Made by a program: the position numbers and the translations under genes. Under the pieces are notes generated by a model. It saw nothing but the letters and a program-made list of their open reading frames with translations, did not search any database and was not told the origin of the DNA. This document shows, piece by piece, positions 27,293 through 34,435 of a stretch of DNA of 45,015 bases (positions within the stretch are counted from its first letter, which is position 1; every line of letters begins with the position of its first letter). The DNA is taken from positions 1 to 45,015 of the forward strand of contig JAJRUI010000056.1 of the NCBI GenBank assembly GCA_024277875.1, in the 5' to 3' direction. The DNA comes from Deferrisomatales bacterium. Its GTDB lineage: Bacteria > Desulfobacterota > Deferrisomatia > Deferrisomatales > Deferrisomataceae.

Positions 27293-28654
27293 TCACGCGG
27301 TCCGCTGCTTCTTGAACAGCCCGGGGTCCAGTTGGTGCCGGTGGAGGAGCTTGTAGAAGTCGGTGCGGTTGCGGCCGGCCATGCGGGCGGCCCGGGTCAC
27401 GTTGCCCCCGGCCATGCGCAGCACGCGCACCAGGTAGTCCAGCTCGAACCGGCGCTTGGCCTCGGCCAGGGGAAGGATCTCCTCGGCCTCGGCCCTCAGC
27501 GCTTCCCGCACCAGGGAGGCGGGGATCACACGGCTCGTGGTCAGGGTGTACGCCTGCTCCACCACGTTGGCCAGCTGCCGGACGTTGCCCGGCCACGGGG
27601 CAGCCACCAGGAGTTCCAGGGCCTCGGGCGAAAACCCCGTGACCTTTTTGGGCCCCTGCCCCCGGAACTCCGACAGGAAGTGCTGGGCCAGCAAGGGGAT
27701 GTCCTCCCGCCGTTCCGCCAGGGGCGGGATGTCGAGCTGGATCACGTTGATCCGGTAGTACAGGTCTTCCCGGAACCGTCCGCTTGCGATCGCCTTTTCC
27801 AGATCCTGGTGGGTGGCTGCGATCACCCGCACGTCCACCGGAAAGCTGCGCGCGCCGCCCACGGGCCGAACCTCGCGCTCCTGGAGCACCCGGAGCAGCT
27901 TCACCTGGAGGGCCCGGGGCATGTCCCCGATCTCGTCCAGGAAGAGCGTGCCTCCGGCCGCGGACCGCACCAGCCCCTCGTGGTCCCGGATCGCGCCGGT
28001 GAACGCGCCCCGGGCGTGGCCGAACAGCTCGGACTCCAGGAGGGGCTCCGGGATCGCCCCGCAGTTGACCGCCACGAACGGGCGATTTCGCCGGGGGCTG
28101 GCCGCGTGGATCGCCCGGGCCACCAGCTCCTTTCCCGTTCCGCTCTCCCCGCACAGCAGTACGCTAGCCGTGCCGTCGGCCGCCAGCCGGGCCCGGAGCA
28201 GCAGTTCCTCCATGCGGGGGCTCCGGGTGACGATCCCTGAGCGCCAGGAACTGTCTGCGGACGCCGACACCGAAGCGCCGGACAGGGACAGCGCGCGGCC
28301 GACCTCTTCGAGCAACGCCCGACCCTCGAACGGTTTGGTGAGGAACCCGAACACGCCGCGCCGGGTGGCCTCGACCGCGTCGGGGATCGACCCGTGGGCC
28401 GTCAGGATGATGACCGGCAGGCTGGGGTTCTCCTCCCGCAGCGCATCGTACAGGGCCATCCCGTCCATCCCTCCCATGCGCAGGTCGGTGATCACCAGGT
28501 CCGGCCGGTCCACGGAAACCCGGCCCAGGGCCTCTTCGCCGCTCTCCGCGGCGGATACCCGGTACCCGGCCGCCTCCAGCCGGAGGGACAGCAGGCGCAG
28601 CAGGTCGGTGTCGTCGTCCACCACCAGGACGTGGGGCCGTGCTGGCGCGCTCAC
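27293..28654 (-). CDS. glrR: Sigma-54-dependent response regulator, GlrR (QseF)-like
   Basis: The product is 453 aa. A receiver domain (1-120) has acidic pocket VVDDD, phospho-acceptor Asp57 in VITDLRMGGMDG and Lys in FLTKPFEG. An AAA+ domain follows with Walker A GESGTGKE, the sigma-54 contact loop GAFTGA and Walker B GTLFLDEIGD. A C-terminal Fis-type helix-turn-helix (GGNVTRAARMAGRNRTDFY) ends the protein. It activates sigma-54 promoters when phosphorylated. Gene order glrK-qseG-glrR matches the enterobacterial glrK-qseG(yfhG)-glrR operon. The GTG start overlaps the preceding TGA by four bases. Likely targets are the dyads and promoter just downstream. Confidence 0.92.
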   Translation of the reverse strand: MSAPARPHVLVVDDDTDLLRLLSLRLEAAGYRVSAAESGEEALGRVSVDRPDLVITDLRMGGMDGMALYDALREENPSLPVIILTAHGSIPDAVEATRRGVFGFLTKPFEGRALLEEVGRALSLSGASVSASADSSWRSGIVTRSPRMEELLLRARLAADGTASVLLCGESGTGKELVARAIHAASPRRNRPFVAVNCGAIPEPLLESELFGHARGAFTGAIRDHEGLVRSAAGGTLFLDEIGDMPRALQVKLLRVLQEREVRPVGGARSFPVDVRVIAATHQDLEKAIASGRFREDLYYRINVIQLDIPPLAERREDIPLLAQHFLSEFRGQGPKKVTGFSPEALELLVAAPWPGNVRQLANVVEQAYTLTTSRVIPASLVREALRAEAEEILPLAEAKRRFELDYLVRVLRMAGGNVTRAARMAGRNRTDFYKLLHRHQLDPGLFKKQRTA

Positions 28655-29298
28655 GGGTTTCCTCCGGTCGATCGCGGCTTCTCCCGCTGGTCGATGATCT
28701 GTTCGATGCTCTTGAGTTCTTCGATCTGCCGCTCCAGGGCCCGGACGCGCGCATCCCGGGTCCGCGCTCGTGTCTGCAAGTTCCGGACCTCGGCCCGGGC
28801 CCGGGCCAGCTGGCGTTCGAGTTCGGCGATCCGGCGTTCGGCCCTGGCAGACGGCCCGTTTTCCGCCCCGGTCCCCGGGCCGCGGACGCGGGCATCGAAC
28901 GCCCGGAGCAGGGCCCGGTCCAGGTCCGCCAACCAGCCGGACGCGACCTTCGGGGCCGGATCCCGGTCCAGCAGCTCGGCCAGCTGCCGGTCCCGGCCGG
29001 GATCGGGCGGACTGGCCAGGGCGGTGGCCAGGGCCCTGCGCCGGTCCTCGGGGTTGCCCGACGCCAGGTAACGCTCGAACGCGGCGTCCCGGTCCGCCCG
29101 GAGCTGGGCCTCGTCTCCCCGGGCCAGGCCGGCCAGCCACCGGGGCGGCTCGCACGGGCCGTGCGGCTGCGGACACGCGGGCTGGACCGCCACTTCGGTG
29201 GTCCGGGTGGAGCCAACCACCGGCACGGTCCCGCAGCCTGTGCCCCACAGCAACGCGGCCAGGGCCGCCCACCCGCACCAGGCGTGAAAACGGTTCAT
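28651..29298 (-). CDS. qseG: QseG (YfhG)-like outer-membrane lipoprotein of the GlrK-GlrR operon
   Basis: The product is 215 aa with a lipoprotein signal ending in WGTG-C22. The middle is helical, and the C-terminal third (about 140-205) is a strongly predicted coiled coil (RAERRIAELERQLARARAEV). In E. coli, QseG lies between the kinase and regulator genes and interacts with the kinase GlrK/QseE. The position, lipobox and coiled coil are the basis of this call; sequence similarity itself may be low. It overlaps both neighbours by four bases. Confidence 0.7.
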   Translation of the reverse strand: MNRFHAWCGWAALAALLWGTGCGTVPVVGSTRTTEVAVQPACPQPHGPCEPPRWLAGLARGDEAQLRADRDAAFERYLASGNPEDRRRALATALASPPDPGRDRQLAELLDRDPAPKVASGWLADLDRALLRAFDARVRGPGTGAENGPSARAERRIAELERQLARARAEVRNLQTRARTRDARVRALERQIEELKSIEQIIDQREKPRSTGGNP

Positions 29299-30746
29299 GG
29301 GGTTTCCTCCTGGCCTGTCGGCAAGGTCACGGTGAACCGGCCACCGCCCCTGTCTGCCTCGTCCACCGCTACGGTGCCGCCGTGGTCCCGGACGTACTCC
29401 GCCACGATGGCCAGCCCGAGCCCGCTACCCCGGACCGCCCCCTGGCTGGGGATTCTCCCCTGGTAGAACGGTTCGAACACCCGCTCGCGCTCCTCCGGGG
29501 GGATCCCCGGCCCGGAGTCCTCCACGACGATCTTCGCTCCGCCGGCGGTGGGTCCCACGGCGACGCGCACGGTCCCGCCGTGCGGGGTGAACTTGACCGC
29601 GTTGGACAGCAGGTTGTCCACGACGGCCCGGAATCGCGCCGGGTCTCCCCGGATCTCGATCTCCTCCAGGCGTTCTTCGAGCTGGATGCCCTTGGCCAAC
29701 ACGGCGGCCTGGTGGTCCGCGATCACGTGGCGGGCGATCCGGTGCAGGGCCACCGGCCGGACGGTGCGGCCGTCCCTGCGGGCGCGCCCCATGCTGTACT
29801 GGAGCAGGTTCTCGATCAGGCCCTGGAGTTCCAGGGTGTTGTCCCGGACGATCCGGGCCACCTCGGCCTGGCCTGGTCCCAGCCGGCCGGCCACACCCTC
29901 CAACAGGAGGTCTGCTCCTTCCCGGATCGCGGTCAGCGGCGTCTTGAGTTCGTGGGACACGTGGGCCAGGAACTTGGCCTTCTCCCCCTCCAGCTCCACC
30001 AGCCGTTGCCGCAGCCAGTCCAGGCGCTCTCCCAGGACCACGAGGTCCCGGGGGCCGCCCACCCGGATCGGCGGGTCGAACCGGCCCTCGCCCAGGCGGC
30101 GGATCGCCTGGTCGATCTGGCGGACCGGCCGGGCCAGCAGCCGGGTGAACAGGGCGGTGAGCAGAAAGGTGATCGGCACGAGGGCCAGGGCCTGCCACAG
30201 CATCCAGTGCCGGGTACGGGCCGCTGCGGACCGGGTCGCCTCTGCCTCTGCCCGGGCGATCCGGTCCGCAGCGGTCACGATCCTGGAGGCCAGGGCGTGG
30301 AGTTCGGAGAAGCGGTCCAGCGTCCGCCCCAGGGCGTCCGAGCGCGGGGGAGGGCCTTCGGTCAGCGCCCGGTAGATCCGATCTTCCTCCTCCACCAGGC
30401 TGGACAGGGTCTGCCGGTGTTCCGTGTCGAACGGCAGCTGGTACAGGCCGAGCACCGTGCCCCTGAGCGCGCTCCTGCGCTCCCGGTAGTCCTCCAGCAG
30501 GGAAGGATCGCCCAGCACGTGGAGCTGGCGTGCTTTTCTCTCCATGGACACCACCAGGTCGGCGAGCCTGCGGCTGCCGCTGGCTGCCCGGGTCGCCCGG
30601 TCGAGCGCTGCACCGCTGTCGTCGGCGAGGCGCTCGACGAACCGCCCCGCGTTCCACACGGCCGCTCCCAGGGGGATCGAGACGCACACGAACCCGATCC
30701 AGAGCAGCTTGAGAAACGATCCCGGCCACCGGCCCCGTGGTCTCAC
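29295..30746 (-). CDS. glrK: Membrane sensor histidine kinase, GlrK (QseE)-like
   Basis: The product is 483 aa. TM1 (about 10-30) and TM2 (about 182-202) enclose a ~150-residue helical periplasmic domain. HAMP follows (about 203-255), then HisKA with His265 in FLAHVSHELKTPLTAIREG, and HATPase_c with N-box DNLLSNAVKF, G1 VEDSGPGIP and G2 GSGLGLAI. It should phosphorylate the GlrR-like regulator encoded in the same operon. The GTG at 30746 has GGAGGG upstream. Divergent from the RpiR-type gene, with a 154-base shared promoter region. Confidence 0.92.
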   Translation of the reverse strand: MRPRGRWPGSFLKLLWIGFVCVSIPLGAAVWNAGRFVERLADDSGAALDRATRAASGSRRLADLVVSMERKARQLHVLGDPSLLEDYRERRSALRGTVLGLYQLPFDTEHRQTLSSLVEEEDRIYRALTEGPPPRSDALGRTLDRFSELHALASRIVTAADRIARAEAEATRSAAARTRHWMLWQALALVPITFLLTALFTRLLARPVRQIDQAIRRLGEGRFDPPIRVGGPRDLVVLGERLDWLRQRLVELEGEKAKFLAHVSHELKTPLTAIREGADLLLEGVAGRLGPGQAEVARIVRDNTLELQGLIENLLQYSMGRARRDGRTVRPVALHRIARHVIADHQAAVLAKGIQLEERLEEIEIRGDPARFRAVVDNLLSNAVKFTPHGGTVRVAVGPTAGGAKIVVEDSGPGIPPEERERVFEPFYQGRIPSQGAVRGSGLGLAIVAEYVRDHGGTVAVDEADRGGGRFTVTLPTGQEETP

Positions 30747-30775
30747 TGTTCCCTCCGCCCTCGGTGTGACCCTCC

Positions 30776-30804
30776 AGCGTAGCCGGATTCGGGCGGGTTG
30801 ACAA
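30776..30804 (-). promoter_or_regulatory. Sigma-70 promoter of glrK-qseG-glrR
   Basis: TTGTCA (30804-30799) and TACGCT (30781-30776) on the minus strand are separated by 17 bases. The start would be near 30769, 23 bases before the glrK GTG. Confidence 0.55.
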
Positions 30805-30830
30805 AGCGGGCCGTTCCGACCGGTTTCACC

Positions 30831-30859
30831 TTGACAGGCGGGGCGGCCGGGTGTAGCAG
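30831..30859 (+). promoter_or_regulatory. Promoter of the RpiR-family gene
   Basis: A perfect TTGACA (30831-30836) is followed after 17 bases by TAGCAG (30854-30859). The -10 is weak and overlaps the first palindromic operator, as expected for a repressed promoter. Confidence 0.5.
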
Positions 30860-30869
30860 GAAATCCTGC
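30856..30869. promoter_or_regulatory. Operator 1: GCAGGA-AA-TCCTGC palindrome
   Basis: A perfect 6+6 dyad with two central bases overlaps the -10 element and start point of the predicted promoter. An identical-form copy lies 31 bases downstream. Confidence 0.75.
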
Positions 30870-30886
30870 ACACGAAAACCCGTTTG

Positions 30887-30900
30887 GCAGGAAGTCCTGC
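30887..30900. promoter_or_regulatory. Operator 2: GCAGGA-AG-TCCTGC palindrome touching the start codon
   Basis: Same dyad as operator 1, with centres 31 bases apart (about three helical turns). It ends exactly at the base before the ATG, and its AGGA serves as the Shine-Dalgarno sequence. Operator and ribosome binding site are therefore the same bases. Confidence 0.75.
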
Positions 30901-31761
30901 ATGAAAAACGCCCCCAGCCGCCGGGACCGCGTGTGGTCGTTTCTCCGGGCCCACCCGGGCGAGGCCGCATACCTGACCGCCCGGGAGGTGGGCGAGCGGT
31001 GCGGGGTGAGCGAGTCCACCGTGATCCGGGCCGTCCAGGCCCGGGGATACCCGGGGTTCCCTTCGTTCCAGCGGGAGGTGCGTGCGGACCTGGCCGCCCG
31101 GCGGTCCGCGCTGGAGCGCCTGGCACTCGCCCCGGGCCGGGACCCCCTGTCCCGGGCGTTTGCCCGGGACATCGAGAACCTCCAGGCCACGTGGCACGGC
31201 CTGGCTCCCCGGGAGTTCGCCCGGGCCGCGGAGTTGGTGGCGGCGGCCCGCCGGGTGTGGGTCCTCGGGCTGCGGATGTCCCATTCCACGGCCGTGGTGC
31301 TGGAACTGGGGCTGTCGTTCCTCGGGGTGAACGCCCGGCTCCTGGCCACCCGGAGCGGGGAACCCTGGGACGCAGTGGCCCGGGTGGTGCGCGGCGACGT
31401 ACTGCTCGCGGTGAGCTTCCCGCGCTACACGCGGCTGGCCGTGGAGGCGGCGGAGCACGCCCACCGGGTGGGCGCCCGGGTCGTGGCGATCACCGACGGG
31501 CCGGGATCTCCCCTGGCCAGGGGGGCCGAGGTCGTCCTTCCTGTGGCGTACGGGATCGACGGCTACGTGGAGAGTTTCACCGCGTCGATCAGCCTGGCCC
31601 AGGCCTTGCTCCTGGCCGTGGCCGAGCGTGCGGGGCCCCGGGGCAGGACGGCTCTGGAGGAGCGGGAAGCCCTGTGGGCCCGCCAGCGGGTGTACTGGAA
31701 GCCGGACCGGACCGGTCCCCTGGAAGCCGCGTCAGGCCCCTGCGTGGCCCGGCAGCGGTGA
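30901..31761 (+). CDS. MurR/RpiR family transcriptional regulator
   Basis: The product is 286 aa. The N-terminal helix-turn-helix (about 1-77) contains LTAREVGERCGVSESTVIRAVQARGYPGFPSFQ, the usual RpiR layout, and the SIS domain (about 100-250) binds a phosphosugar or similar ligand in most relatives; here VWVLGLRMSHSTA, LLAVSFPRYTR and AITDGPGSPLA are visible. The two palindromic operators upstream suggest autoregulation. The downstream BKACE, aminotransferase and aldolase genes are on the same strand, but a 334-base gap separates them and no operator copy was seen there. Ligand unknown. Confidence 0.93.
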   Translation: MKNAPSRRDRVWSFLRAHPGEAAYLTAREVGERCGVSESTVIRAVQARGYPGFPSFQREVRADLAARRSALERLALAPGRDPLSRAFARDIENLQATWHGLAPREFARAAELVAAARRVWVLGLRMSHSTAVVLELGLSFLGVNARLLATRSGEPWDAVARVVRGDVLLAVSFPRYTRLAVEAAEHAHRVGARVVAITDGPGSPLARGAEVVLPVAYGIDGYVESFTASISLAQALLLAVAERAGPRGRTALEEREALWARQRVYWKPDRTGPLEAASGPCVARQR

Positions 31762-32095
31762 AAGTAGCCGGATCCGGGGGCCGCGGCGCCGGGGGGGTGG
31801 CCTGGGGCCTGCCTCCGGCCGGGCGCGAATGCAGCATCCGATCGCCGCGCCCTCGCGTGCCATTGCCGGAACGGTTTGTGCGGGTGGCCGGCGGAGGTTC
31901 GACGACACAGGTTCGGGGGGCGCGGCGAGTCAAAGAGCAGCGCCCGGCTCTCCAGCAGGCCCCAGTCCACCCCGGGCTGTGATGCTGTGACGCACTGTCA
32001 ACGGAACGCCGGGAGGTGAAAGGGGTTTTTGGCCTCCCATCGTCCCAGCCTCCTGGCATCCTAGCGGAAGTTGCTGGAAAAAAGGGAGAAGGCGC
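31762..32095. other. 334-base non-coding region between the regulator and the BKACE gene
   Basis: I see no gene here. One notable inverted repeat, GGGAGG (32011-32016) with CCTCCC (32033-32038), lies 60-85 bases before the BKACE start around a loop containing GGGGTTTTTGG. There is no clear U-run terminator after the regulator gene and no convincing promoter. I found no copy of the GCAGGA-N2-TCCTGC operator. Confidence 0.5.
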
Positions 32096-32923
32096 GTGGA
32101 CCCGTTGATCATCACGGCGGCGATCACCGGAAGCCGCACCCCGCGGGAGAAGTGTCCCCACATCCCGATCCTGCCGGAAGAGATCGCGGCTTCGGCGGTG
32201 GAGGCCGTGCACGCCGGGGCGAGCGTGGTCCACCTCCACGTGCGCGATCCGTCCACCGGGCTCGGCACCAAGTCCGAGGCGCTGTACCGGGAGGTGCTCG
32301 ACCGGATCGCCGACGCCGGGGTGGACCCGGTCCTGTCCCTGACCACCAGCGGGATCCCGGGGCGCAACCTGGCGGTCGAGGAGCGGTTCGTTCCGCTGGC
32401 GCTGCGGCCGGAGCTGGCGAGCTTCGACGCGGGGAGCCTGAACGTCGGGGACGGGGTGTTCCTGAACCCGCCGGAGTTCCTGGAGGAGCTGGCCCGGCGG
32501 CTGAAGGCGGCCGGGGTAAAGCCGGAGCTGGAAATCTTCGATACGGGCATGGTGGGGACCTGCCTGGACCTGCTGCGCCGGGGCTTACTGGATCCGCCGC
32601 TTCACTTCCAGTTCGTGCTCGGTGTGTCCGGGGGGGCGCCGGCCACGCCGGCCGCGTTGCTCCACCTGGTGTCGTCCCTGCCCGAGGGGTCCACCTGGAG
32701 CGCGTTCGGGGTGGGGGTGGGCCACCTGCCGATCCTGTTGACGACGCTGGCCCTGGGCGGGCACGTCCGGGTCGGTTTGGAGGACAACGTGTACTACAGG
32801 CGCGGCCAGCTCGCCCGCTCCAACGCCCAGTTGGTGGAACGGGCGGTGCGGCTGGCCCGGGAACTGGACCGGCCGGTGGCCACGCCAGCCGAGGCGCGGC
32901 GGCTGCTGTCCCTGGACCACTGA
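32096..32923 (+). CDS. BKACE family enzyme (beta-keto acid cleavage, formerly DUF849)
   Basis: The product is 275 aa, a TIM barrel. Zinc ligands are the two histidines of VVHLHVRD (46 and 48) and a late Glu in VRVGLEDNVYY; the family start IITAAITGS and a PHIPILPEEIA stretch are present. Characterised members (3-keto-5-aminohexanoate cleavage enzyme, Kce) condense a beta-keto acid with acetyl-CoA to give an acyl-CoA and acetoacetate. The substrate here is not evident. The GTG start has GGGAGAAGG upstream. The class III aminotransferase gene starts 20 bases after its stop, suggesting that the aminotransferase makes the keto acid or semialdehyde. Confidence 0.92.
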   Translation: MDPLIITAAITGSRTPREKCPHIPILPEEIAASAVEAVHAGASVVHLHVRDPSTGLGTKSEALYREVLDRIADAGVDPVLSLTTSGIPGRNLAVEERFVPLALRPELASFDAGSLNVGDGVFLNPPEFLEELARRLKAAGVKPELEIFDTGMVGTCLDLLRRGLLDPPLHFQFVLGVSGGAPATPAALLHLVSSLPEGSTWSAFGVGVGHLPILLTTLALGGHVRVGLEDNVYYRRGQLARSNAQLVERAVRLARELDRPVATPAEARRLLSLDH

Positions 32924-32943
32924 CGCGAGGAGCCCGACAGACC

Positions 32944-34323
32944 ATGGTCGCCGTTGGGAAGCAGATCGAGATCGACCCCCTGCCAGCCGTCGGGTCCAAC
33001 ATGTTCTACCGTCATCCGGGCCGGGCGTACCCCGTGGCCGAGCGGGCCCGGGGCGTGTGGATCTGGGACCGGGACGGAAAACGGTACCTGGACGGGTCGT
33101 CCGGGGCGTGCGTGGTTTCCATCGGCCACGGCGTGGCCGAGGTGCGCCTGGCCGTGCTCGACCAGATGGAGCGGATCAGCTTCGCCCACGGCAGCCAGTT
33201 CACCACCGAGGCGTGCGAGGAGATGGCCCGCCGGGTGGCGGCCCTGTCGAGCGATCCCGAACTCGACCGGGTGTACTTCGTGTCCGGGGGGTCCGAGGCC
33301 GTGGAGACGGCGGTGAAGCTGGCCCGCCAGTACTGGCGGGAACGGGGCGAACGGGACCGGTACAAGGTGATCAGCCGGTGGACCGCGTACCACGGCAACA
33401 CGGCCGGCGCCCTGGCCCTGGGCGGCCACACGGGCCGGCGGGGCCCGTTCCAGCCCCTGATCATGCACACGGCCCACATCGAGCCCTGTTACTGCTACCG
33501 GTGTCCGTTCGGTCGCCAGCCCCGGCGCTGCCGCCTGGAGTGCGCGGACGCGCTGGAGCAGACGATCCACCACGAGGGCCCCGAGTCGGTGGCGGCGTTC
33601 ATCGCCGAGCCGGTGGTGGGGGCCACGGCGGGCGTGCTGGTGCCCCCGCCCCGGTACTGGCCCAGGATCCGGGAGATCTGCGACCGCCACGGCGTGCTGC
33701 TCATCGCCGACGAGGTGATGACCGGCGCGGGCCGCACGGGGAAGCGGCTCGCCCTGGAGCACTGGGGCGTCCACGCCGACCTGGTGGTGCTGGCCAAGGG
33801 GCTGGCCAGCGGGTACGCGCCCGTGGGAGCCGTGCTCACCCGCCGGGAGATCCATGACGCGATCCGGGACGGCTCCGGCGCGTTCGTCCACGGCCACACC
33901 TACGGACAGCACCCGGTGTCCACGGCCGCCGGGGTCGCGGTGCTCAAGTACATCGAGGACCACGGCTTGGTGGAACGCTCGGCCCGGCTGGGAAGGGTGC
34001 TCCGCAAGCGGCTGGAGCCCCTGCGCGACCTCCCGATCGTGGGAGACGTGCGAAGCCTCGGCCTGTTCGCAGGGATCGAGTTCGTGGCGGACCCCGAGAC
34101 CCGGGCGCCGTTCGGCCCGGATGCCCGGGTGGCCCAGCGGGTGGGCCGCGCTGCGTTCGACCGGGGGCTGGTCACCTACCCGGGGTCGGGGGGGGCCGAC
34201 GGGCTCCGGGGCGACCACCTGCTGGTGTGCCCGCCGTTCGTGATCACGGAGGACGAGATCGACCTGTTGGTGGACGTGCTGGCCGACGCGGTGCGCGCCG
34301 TGGCCCGGGACCTGGGCCGGTAG
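32944..34323 (+). CDS. Class III (omega-type) PLP-dependent aminotransferase
   Basis: The product is 459 aa. The PLP lysine is Lys285 in VVLAKGLASGYAP, the cofactor Asp is in LLIADEVMTGAGRTGK, and SGGSEAVETAVKLARQY is the phosphate-binding segment. An unusual cysteine-rich stretch, CYCYRCPFG...PRRCRLEC (about 182-200), lies where relatives have a loop; it occurs in one branch of the family and might bind a metal. The substrate is unknown; omega-amino or beta-amino acids are likely given the neighbouring BKACE gene. ATG at 32944, with GAGGAG upstream. Confidence 0.92.
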   Translation: MVAVGKQIEIDPLPAVGSNMFYRHPGRAYPVAERARGVWIWDRDGKRYLDGSSGACVVSIGHGVAEVRLAVLDQMERISFAHGSQFTTEACEEMARRVAALSSDPELDRVYFVSGGSEAVETAVKLARQYWRERGERDRYKVISRWTAYHGNTAGALALGGHTGRRGPFQPLIMHTAHIEPCYCYRCPFGRQPRRCRLECADALEQTIHHEGPESVAAFIAEPVVGATAGVLVPPPRYWPRIREICDRHGVLLIADEVMTGAGRTGKRLALEHWGVHADLVVLAKGLASGYAPVGAVLTRREIHDAIRDGSGAFVHGHTYGQHPVSTAAGVAVLKYIEDHGLVERSARLGRVLRKRLEPLRDLPIVGDVRSLGLFAGIEFVADPETRAPFGPDARVAQRVGRAAFDRGLVTYPGSGGADGLRGDHLLVCPPFVITEDEIDLLVDVLADAVRAVARDLGR

Positions 34324-34327
34324 CGCC

Positions 34328-34357
34328 TTGACCGGCTGCGCGTCCGTCCAGTAGAAA
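34328..34357 (+). promoter_or_regulatory. Weak promoter candidate before the aldolase gene
   Basis: TTGACC and TAGAAA are 18 bases apart immediately after the aminotransferase stop. If used, the aldolase could be transcribed separately from the upstream pair. Confidence 0.35.
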
Positions 34358-34359
34358 GA

Positions 34360-34397
34360 CCCCGCAACGAAGCGGGGCGCCCCGGGACGGTCCCGGG
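34360..34397 (+). other. Two tandem hairpins between aminotransferase and aldolase genes
   Basis: CCCCGC/GCGGGG around AACGAA (34360-34377) is followed by CCCGGGA/TCCCGGG around CGG (34381-34397). No T-run follows. They may protect transcript ends or cause partial termination, allowing the aldolase to be expressed at a different level. Confidence 0.55.
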
Positions 34398-34435
34398 CCA
34401 CGGCCAGACAACAAGCACTGGGAGGTGAGAACGCG

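Noticed and set aside
27061-27315. Possible small plus-strand ORF starting MAEGLGPTGS
   Set aside because: The AGGAGG touches the ATG with no spacing, the translation is low complexity, and it runs into the 3' end of glrR on the other strand. It also overlaps the sigma-54 promoter region.
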